Part shown: positions 56,820 to 64,000 of the stretch, in pieces
Numbering within the stretch: position 1 is the first letter of the stretch
Layout: the number at the start of each line of letters is the position of its first letter
Assembly (NCBI GenBank): GCA_023614405.1
Contig: CM042688.1
Span: 440,562,028 to 440,626,027, forward strand
DNA: 64,000 nucleotides
Direction of reading: 5' to 3'
Source: Avena insularis
Lineage: Eukaryota > Streptophyta > Magnoliopsida > Poales > Poaceae
Position numbers and translations under genes: made by a program
Notes under the pieces: model-generated
What the model was told of the DNA's origin: nothing
What the model saw: the letters and a program-made list of their open reading frames with translations, nothing else
The model's database searches: none

Positions 56820-58201
56820 CTAGTGAACTAGGAAGTCTGGGAGCACCTGAGATTTTATCGATGTTCGCCTCTCATAGGTGATGTCCAAAGGGGATAGCTC
56901 GATGCCTAGAGGACGACTCTTCCTATGGCTTCGGGTTGTTGAGGCTGTATGATAGCGGTGCATTGTTGACCCCCACAATCGCGTGCTCCATGAAGTAATG
57001 TTGTAGTCAATGAGATATCATGAAGACTCCGTATGCCAGCTTCTGGTAGTGCGGGTGCCGCTACTTGGTTGGCGTGAGCACCTCGCTGAGATAATACACG
57101 GGCCGTTGAACCCCATCGATCTTGCCATCTTCCGCTCAATCGACGATAAGCAACGTGCTTAACATCTGATTGGTGGCTGCGCTGTACAACCACATGGGCT
57201 CTTGCTTCTAGGGGTCACCAGTACTAGCGAGATTGAGAGCAGATGACTGAGATCTTCAAATGCCACCTGAGCTTCGGGGGTCCACTCGAACTTATCTGTT
57301 TTGCGTAGGAGCTGGTAGAAGGGCATTGCTTTTTTGCCCATTCGACTGATGAACCTGTTGAGTGCAGCTCTGCATCTAGCTAGCTGTTGGATGCTCTTGA
57401 TATTCTTTGGCTACTTCATGGCCAGTATGACCTTTATCTTCTTCGGGTTAGCCTTGATTCCCCGTTCAAAGATGAGGTACCCGAGTAATTGTTTGGATGG
57501 GACGCGAACGCGCACTTGAGTGGATTTAGTTTTATCCTGTAGTGGTAGAGATTGTCGAAGGTCTCGCGGAGAATGTCGATGAGTGAAGTGCTTTCCTTAG
57601 TTTTGACGACCATGTCGTCCACATAGATTTGGACATTTCTCCCAATTTGGGTCTTAAGGCAGGACTGCATGCACCATTGATAGGTGGCTCCTACGCTCTT
57701 CAGCCCGTAGGGCATGGTGTTGTAGCAGTATACTCCAAATGGCGCGATAAAGTTTTTTCTTCTAGTCTTCCACCTTCAGCTGAATGTAATTGTAGCCTAC
57801 ATAGGCATCAAGGAATGATAACCGTTCGTAGCCTGCAGTGGAGTCGATGATTTTGTCAATCCTTAGTAGGGGGAAGTGGTCCTTCGGGCAGTTCTTGTTG
57901 AGGTACATGTAGTCCACGCACATGAAGATTATGTAGGTGTCTTTCTTAGGGATGAACACGGGGTTATCCACCCAGGTGCTATCCTTGATCTCGCGGATGA
58001 AGTCAGCGTCGAGAAGTCTGTTGAATTCTACTCCAACAGCCTTGGCCTTCTCCTCGAAGAGGACCTTCCAACGCATCCTACTCCAACGTGTATCGGGATG
58101 CCATACAAAGTTGGTACATCAAGCTTGTCGAAGTTGAGCTTATCGTGCCTAAATTTATCGAGCTTGTCGAAGATTACATCAAGGTAGATTTTCCCCAATG
58201 C
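56820..58201 (-). pseudogene. Reverse transcriptase and first RNase H of Tat-G
   Basis: RT motifs FIREIKDSTW, PKKDTY, PKDHFPLLRIDKIIDSTAG and FLDAYVGYN lie at 57,762-58,050. A stop and frameshift follow near 57,760. MPYGLKSVGATYQ comes next, then YVDD near 57,620, then IKLNPLKCAF, at 57,434-57,715. KFEWTPEAQVAFEDL at 57,240-57,300 starts the connection to the first RNase H, which is very degraded. Confidence 0.75.
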
Positions 58202-61200
58202 CTATATGGAATTCCCAGGTACGATGCGGTGGAAGGTCATTTCGAATTGTTCGTGGCTTGTCAAGTTGATGTTCATTGCCCGCGTGGTGCTGACGAAGAT
58301 GAGGTTGATATTGCTATCGCCGTCCATGAATACTCTGGACATCTCGAAGCCGTCGATTTGTGCCTCCAGCACGAGGCGGTGTGGCCTGGTCTTAGGACCT
58401 GACATAGGTGGTCAGATCTATCGTAGGTGATGCAGGACTCGGATCTGCTAAGGTCCTCGTGGATTGCAGGTGGTGATGACATAGCCATGTTGACCTGGCG
58501 ATTGATTGTCTTACGGGTCCTGTTGGAGGGGAGCCCCTTCTAGATCATCATGGTTCCATGGGGTGAGGTGTATTTCTCACCTCTATTGTGGTGAATCACT
58601 ACAGCCACTGGTGGTGGTGTTGCATTGGCTAGGAGAGGTGGTGGTGGTGGTCCATGTGTTATGGGCCTTGCAGTTTCCCCATAGACTTAGCTCGTTGCTT
58701 CACGCTGTAGCTGAGCGTAGGCATCTTGGAGTTTTTGGAACTCCCGGTAGTCCTTGAGTAGCTGACTGGACTTGCGCTTGCCATCTTTGATGTTGATGTA
58801 GTAGTGGAGGTTGCATGGCCCTGACAGTTGCTGCATCGAGGATGACACCTCCTTGCGCTGCCACACTTGCGGTATTGCCTATGTTTCTTTTGGCACGGTA
58901 GCCACCACCTCGGTAGCCACTTTTGTGGTTGTTGTCGTTGCGCCTGTTGGTGTAGCCCGTCGCGACCATGTCAATCTCGTCATGGGAGTCATAGTCATGC
59001 ATTCACCACTTTCCCCGGAGATCGCGTCTGCAGCCTTGATCGTCTTTGTCATCCAACCACAAGCGACTATTATGCAGGGAGTCTTCACTATCTTCCCACC
59101 AATTGGCAATGTCCATCAGGTGGCCAATGGTGCTTGTCTTTGTGTGTCTTAGTTCTTCCTTGAGCTCGCATCTACGGACGCTGCCATTGAATGCATCGAT
59201 TGCTCATTCCTCAGAGATGTCCTCTGACTTTTGGATGATGGACCACCGCTGATGTAGGAGTGAAGGGATTTGCCAGTTTGCTTGGTGCATGCATGTAGCT
59301 CTTTGATTGATGTGGGTGATGCATGTAAAATGCATACATGAACTTTATAGTTTGTTGCTATGAATTCCCATATATTTTCTACATATATGATGCTATATTC
59401 ATGTTTTACATTGCTTTATGTCGATTTACCAATGATCCCCTTTATTTTGGTTATAACCTTGTCTGGCAGAAAACACCTTCTGTTAGTATTTTTGCGTTTT
59501 CAGGAGCTATTGGACTCGAAAAGGGAAAGGTCAGAGGCCACGGTTCACAAATTTCGAGACGCGTCCAGCAGGACAAAGAAGATCACCAGGGGCCCAACGG
59601 CCTAGGAATTAGGCCCTATCGTGTGCCCAACCTCTTAGGGCTTGACACCAGGGGTCTTTTCCCCTCAGACGTCTGATTCGATTGATCTTTTCTCCTACCG
59701 ACTTGTTTTGACCTAACAATGTCTATATATACCCTCTGGCAACCATCCTCGACACATACGGAGGCAGAGGTCGAAAACACATAAACAGAGAATATGCAGG
59801 GCACCACCAGCGGAGATTGGAGGGGGAACCGCTACCGTAAATCGCCTCTGGTGGACTCTAGCCCCCTCCAGCATGCTCATCATCATCTACATCTACAACA
59901 AGATCCTCTCCATACTCCTACTGTAATATCTTGGCAAACATGATGTATGATTCAATATATTGTTTTCCCATGATCTATTGTATCTCTATGTTGATGTTTG
60001 AGTAGTGACTTGTTTATGGAAATTGTGATATAGTTTGTTGTTGGTTACATACAAGTATAAGTTATCATCTATGATGATATTGTTATACTAACATATTATT
60101 GTACACATATGTTTGGGGATGCATAAGGTTATCACCATTGCATGTTGATAGGATGGATTCACCATTGATAGCATTATCCCTAAAAGGAGGGTTATTGTGA
60201 TAATAGCAGTAGATCAAACAAGAACTTGACGAAAATATAGGGATAGCCGGAGTTTGACAGAAACTGAATCCCACGTCTTAGAGATACATGTTATATTAAT
60301 TCATGGTTAATAAATTAAGGGATTATAATGGGGACCTTAGGTCTAAATGTGGTGGTTGGACTTTATGTCTTAATAATTCCCTTGTTTTCTCTTAATTGCC
60401 CAAGGATCAATCAATAGGGGTGTATTTGCTCATGCATATGGCTTCACCTATTCATGGATCCTCCTTAGAAGAAACAATAAGAATACTATATTTGTGCTTC
60501 ACTATTGTGACAACCAACCAAATCAAATAGCAATTTGCCTAAGAACTTGCTCCCTTGGGTTATCCACCTCCACTTCACTAGCTCCATTTTACTTGCACTA
60601 GTTTACATATAGAATTTTCTTGCAAAAACATTATTTTTTTCTAGTTAGTACCAAAAAACAACCACACACACACTATGGTTCCTAGCTTTGCATAGAAGGA
60701 AATATAACTGAGTTATAGGGCTTTAGAGAATAGATAGTTTACCTTCAGCTCCTCATGGGTTTGACACTCAAATACTTATCAAATTGTACTACGGTGATCC
60801 CTTGCACATGGGGGTTATCAGCAGGGTTCTTGTAGGTGCCCTTGAAGTTCCGCACGAAGGTGTACACCAGCTCTTCCTAGCTATGAATCGATTTAGATGG
60901 TAGATGTTGAGCCATGTTTGTAGGTCTCCTTGTAGTTGTAGTTGCAGACACTGCATGGCCGTGTTTCTGGTGCCACCCTAGCACCTGGCAGATTGTAGGT
61001 GGTCGTCCAGCTAGATTCTCGGCTCCTGGAGGCCATCAAATTTTGGGTTGTCCGCAGGTGACTTGAAACCCTTCGGCATCTGAGTCTATCGTATGGCACG
61101 GCTGAAGCACCTTGCACCGCATAGTTTGGTGTCTTCTTTGTTGGACTCGGTGGAGTAGGCGTGTTTTGTGTGTGTTTTGTCAATTTTCCGTTGTGTGATC

Positions 61201-62384
61201 TCATCACAAGCATCATAGTCATTGTCTCATCGCCACGGGCTACGACGCCATCATGTAGGATCGTTGTCGCGTGGTGGTGAGTAGTCGTTCCTTTGCACCG
61301 TGGGTGCCTTTGTAGGTTCCTTCGCGGGTTCTCTCACGAGTGCTGCCTCGACCAGACCGAGCCCAGTGAGGGCGAATCTATGGCTGGCAGTGCGTGGATC
61401 CCCCGGCTATGGAGGGTTATACAGCAGGTACGTGGTGGCTGTCATGACGGCAGCCTGCGGGGTCTTAGGCGTTACATTGACCCTTGTGTCCACAGACATG
61501 AACGAGAAATCCAGTCGTCAAGTGGCTTCATGTCTGGCCTCCTCATCCATCATGTCCGTTCGAGGACGTCTTTCGGACGCCCCAGCATTGTGGTTCCCCT
61601 TCGGAGAGGATACCCAGAGCGACAAGAGTTCTTCCTGTTGGCACTCGACTCATCAGCGAGTCGTTGTCATTCTTTGAATTGGGCGTGGAGCGATCACATG
61701 GAGGAACTCCTTGTCTAGGTACCAATGGTATTCCATTAATACCTCTTGCAATGAGCCGGGGGCAGAGGTGCGCTACCCGTCAAGGCCGGCTTGACCCTTT
61801 CCTACTCCACATCCGTGAGGTGGATATGTGGATGGTCATTGTTGTTGTTGTCATTGTCATGGTTGGCTCCGTTCTCAGCCTCAGGATCGATGTAGGTGTT
61901 GGTACCATTGCCAGTGACACCGCTAGTGTTGGACTTGATCACGGCACAGTGGTAGTGGTTGAGGTAGATGTTGCTTCCGCAACTCTCCAGATCGGATCCA
62001 ACGTCATGATCTCCTTTGATCAAATCGCTCATATCAGACTCATAAATGTTGTTTCTATCCGGGTCATAATACGAGGAGGAAGCATTCATCTCGCTGAGAG
62101 TAGCGAGTGGCGGTGGGATCCATGAAGCTGGTGCAATTGATGGTGGGGTCGACTTCTCCGGGACCGATTGTATCTGGTCTGGGATGCGCAGAGTGTTGCT
62201 CTTGCCGACCTAGAAGCTAAAGCTGTCGATCGTAATGTTGGCTCCGATGTTGAGGGAGTAAAAGGATTGGCCGGCGATTGGATGGTGAAGTCAACGGATC
62301 CGAAGCAAATCCGATCATCCAAAGCCGACGAGTCCTAGATCGTCGGAGACGGGGCCACCAAAGTCTTGACATCAGCATGCGGGC
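58202..62384 (-). pseudogene. Gag-protease of Tat-G, interrupted by a solo LTR
   Basis: The protease active site reads VFMDGDSN where Tat-A has FMDGGSG, so one glycine is changed (about 58,320). Gag text with GPCNLHYYINIK-like zinc-binding residues and a glycine-rich HKSGYRGGGYR stretch lies at about 58,800-58,930. The capsid-type region is found at 60,840-61,200 on the far side of the solo LTR, and the N-terminal part up to the primer site at 61,700-62,384. There are many stops and frameshifts. Confidence 0.65.
59317..60820 (+). repeat. Athila-like solo LTR in gag of Tat-G
   Basis: The 1,504-bp insertion starts TGATGCATGTAAAATGC and ends GGGGTTATCA. Comparison with Tat-A gag, which reads GATTGATGCGGGCC at the same point, shows uninterrupted gag on both sides. 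The flanks GTGGG (59,312-59,316) and GCAGG (60,821-60,825) are a decayed target duplication with two mismatches. A TATA-like CTATATATACC lies near 59,722. Its start resembles, but is not the same as, the TGATACATTGCAAATG family of Athila-F. Confidence 0.7.
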
Positions 62385-62402
62385 TTCCCATAGAAGGCAC
62401 CA
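62385..62402 (-). promoter_or_regulatory. Primer-binding site of Tat-G (mutated)
   Basis: On the minus strand it reads TGGTGCCTTCTATGGGAA. It differs from the Tat-A site by C-to-T, G-to-T and G-to-A changes, so it is probably no longer a good primer match. Confidence 0.7.
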
Positions 62403-62404
62403 AT

Positions 62405-62918
62405 TGACGTGGGGTGACCACGTCAATTCCCATGGTTGATGGACTTAGGTTTGAGGAAGAGCGCACGCTGGACACTTTGTCGGCTAAGAAACAAGCAACA
62501 CAGGGACACAATGTTTACCAAGGTTCAGGCCCGCGGAGACAAAACCCTACTCCTACTTGTCTGCTCTTGATTAATGGAGACTTGATAGATTATAGGGGTG
62601 TCGTGATGGGGGTGTTGCGCAGATGTATGTGGTGGATGTATGGAGAAAGTGTGATTACCCTCCTCGTCTCTCCCACCTAGCCCTTATATGGGCAAGCCAG
62701 GTCTCGGGATACGTCTGAGTCGGTTATAGAACAAGGGCGACACCCTAAGCGTTTCTATCTAGTTCTACCGTGTCCGCCAAGGAGTCGTGCTCCTCATGGG
62801 CTTAGCTTCATCCAAGTTGTCCTGGGATCCACCATCCTTGACGGATCGTCATGCAGGCCCCTTGCTAGCCCAAACCAGATAGTATAATGATAGGTACCCA
62901 TAGGGTATACCTATGTCA
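62405..62918 (-). repeat. 5' LTR of Tat-G
   Basis: It is 514 bp, begins TGACATAGG and ends CGTCA on the minus strand. It shares many blocks with the Tat-A LTR, including the ACCNAGGTTCAGGCC stretch and the GGTATACC motif just inside the LTR start. The outer bases CTATA follow at 62,919. Confidence 0.8.
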
Positions 62919-64000
62919 CTATACTTAGGTTTCTCATCTACTCATTTGTCATCTTAATATTTTGATTTGCAATGTATCGTGTTAATGTTCCATCTTTTAG
63001 TGCATTGACAACTAGAATTGAGATGTCCCTTTTTTGTTCTTACGCCTAGCCTACCTGCACGTCTTGTCGGGATGCTCGCAACATTTTTCCATCAAAAGGC
63101 TTGGCTATTAAACATCTTCCATAACATACGTGCCCCGGGGGCGCAGAGAGAAGTCTAGTAATAAATAATTATCACGATAAACATATCAAAATGTTATTCA
63201 CAAGTGAATATTCATCGTATATCTAGAGAACTCTTTATCGTTTCTCCTAGACTCTTACAGGTTCTACCCCTTTACTAGGCTTCCAACCTAAGGTCAAAGC
63301 AATTGCTCTGATGCTAGCTACAGTGATCCATCATACCACTGCACGTTGTAGTATGCAAGTCATTAACGTAATACTTATGGAAGCCCCGTTCTGCAAATAT
63401 TACATCCTTTAGAGTGGAACAACAAAACTCCGCAGGTCCACATAGCATACGAGGTTATTATTACAAACCAAAAGTTGTATTCACAACGAGGTCCTCCTCA
63501 CACAAGGATACATGAGCAACTTGACTTAGTGAGTTTACGACTTAAGAACAATAATAAACAAACCAATTTACATGTTGGGAGCTCAACAACTTATTTATTA
63601 AGGTTTTATGATGCTCGACTCGACCTAGATACTACTACATCTACCGATGACTACTCCGATTCTTCGTCTCCAGCTCCATACCTGATGATGTAGTCTACGC
63701 CCTCTACTCCTCCGGAGAAATTTGGTTCCTCGCAGAAGACATCATCTTGACCATCAGTAGCATTCAGTGTATCCCTTTCTAGTCTTTAAAATATAAGCAG
63801 GGGATCAAAGGAAAGGGTGAGTAACATTATTACCTAACAAGTACATTTTTTTGAACGGTGTGAAATTTGATGGACTAACAACAAATACAGACCATATGTC
63901 ATAAGCTTAATGAAATTTTCATAAAAAATTCTTCAAACGGTTTCTTTTATTAAGAATAATATGTTCGTCATCCCTCATAGGTTTACTAGAGCTTCTTGGA
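62919..64000. other. Unassigned flank with a short minus-strand coding-like stretch
   Basis: Most of this kilobase has no recognisable feature. On the minus strand, from about 63,760 to 63,610, one frame reads DDVFCEEPNF, then SGGVEGVDYIIR and GAGDEESE before a stop. It looks like the C-terminus of a protein I cannot name. It could belong to the sequence Tat-G inserted into. Confidence 0.35.

Larger units (their letters stand above)
56475..62918 (-). mobile_element. Tat-G: truncated minus-strand relative of Tat-A
   Basis: LTR, primer site, gag, protease, RT and the second RNase H are present leftward. The element breaks off inside that RNase H near 56,475-56,540; integrase, antisense gene and 3' LTR are missing. 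LTR ends, the AT spacer before the primer site and gag-protease text match Tat-A. It is more decayed than Tat-A and carries a 1.5-kb solo LTR in gag. Confidence 0.8.

Overview
The window looks like a stretch of a large grass genome, most likely Triticeae (wheat, barley or rye relatives). It is built almost entirely of nested, decayed LTR retrotransposons, and I find no intact host gene. The Triticeae call rests on the Angela/BARE/WIS-like copia LTR, the Athila-type LTRs of about 1.6 kb and the Tat-type Gypsy elements that carry a second gene in antisense. It is an inference from sequence style, not a database match.

Layout, left to right. (1) 1-9,985: Tat-lineage Gypsy element on the minus strand (Tat-A). 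Its LTR, primer site, gag, protease, RT, RNase H and integrase read leftward, and a multi-exon antisense gene reads rightward. Its 3' LTR lies outside the window. It is inserted in a copia element whose RT/RNase H and 3' LTR follow at 9,986-12,804. (2) 12,805-17,400: old sequence with an Athila-like LTR relic, an AT-rich tract and a short tandem repeat. (3) 17,400-51,457: the 3' part of a plus-strand Tat element (Tat-C). Only its antisense gene and 3' LTR are recognisable, and the antisense gene is cut by two later insertions. (3a) 19,287-28,733 is Tat-D, a minus-strand element with gag-protease but no visible polymerase. It carries an antisense B3-like gene fragment with a TATA box, and a 1.6-kb Athila solo LTR sits in its 5' LTR. 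(3b) 29,516-50,274 is Tat-E, a plus-strand element of about 12.7 kb with gag, protease, RT, RNase H, integrase and a six-exon antisense gene. Its RT is split by Athila-F (34,331-42,431), which has gag-protease only. (4) 51,458-56,470: mostly unassigned, with two decayed coding fragments. (5) 56,475-62,918: Tat-G, a truncated relative of Tat-A, with an Athila-like solo LTR in gag. (6) 62,919-64,000: unassigned.

Target-site duplications give the order of events. Athila-F (GAGGT/GAGGT) went into Tat-E (GGACA/AGACA), which went into Tat-C. The solo LTR (CTGAC/CTGAT) went into Tat-D (ATGGG/ACGGG), which also went into Tat-C. Tat-A went into the copia element.

The most interesting material is the set of antisense genes. 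Tat-A, Tat-C and Tat-E have a spliced-looking gene opposite to gag-pol, downstream of integrase where integrase is present. In Tat-E it has its own TATA-like box. In Tat-D the same position holds an apparent captured B3-domain gene instead. All coding regions here carry stops or frameshifts, so everything is annotated as pseudogene.
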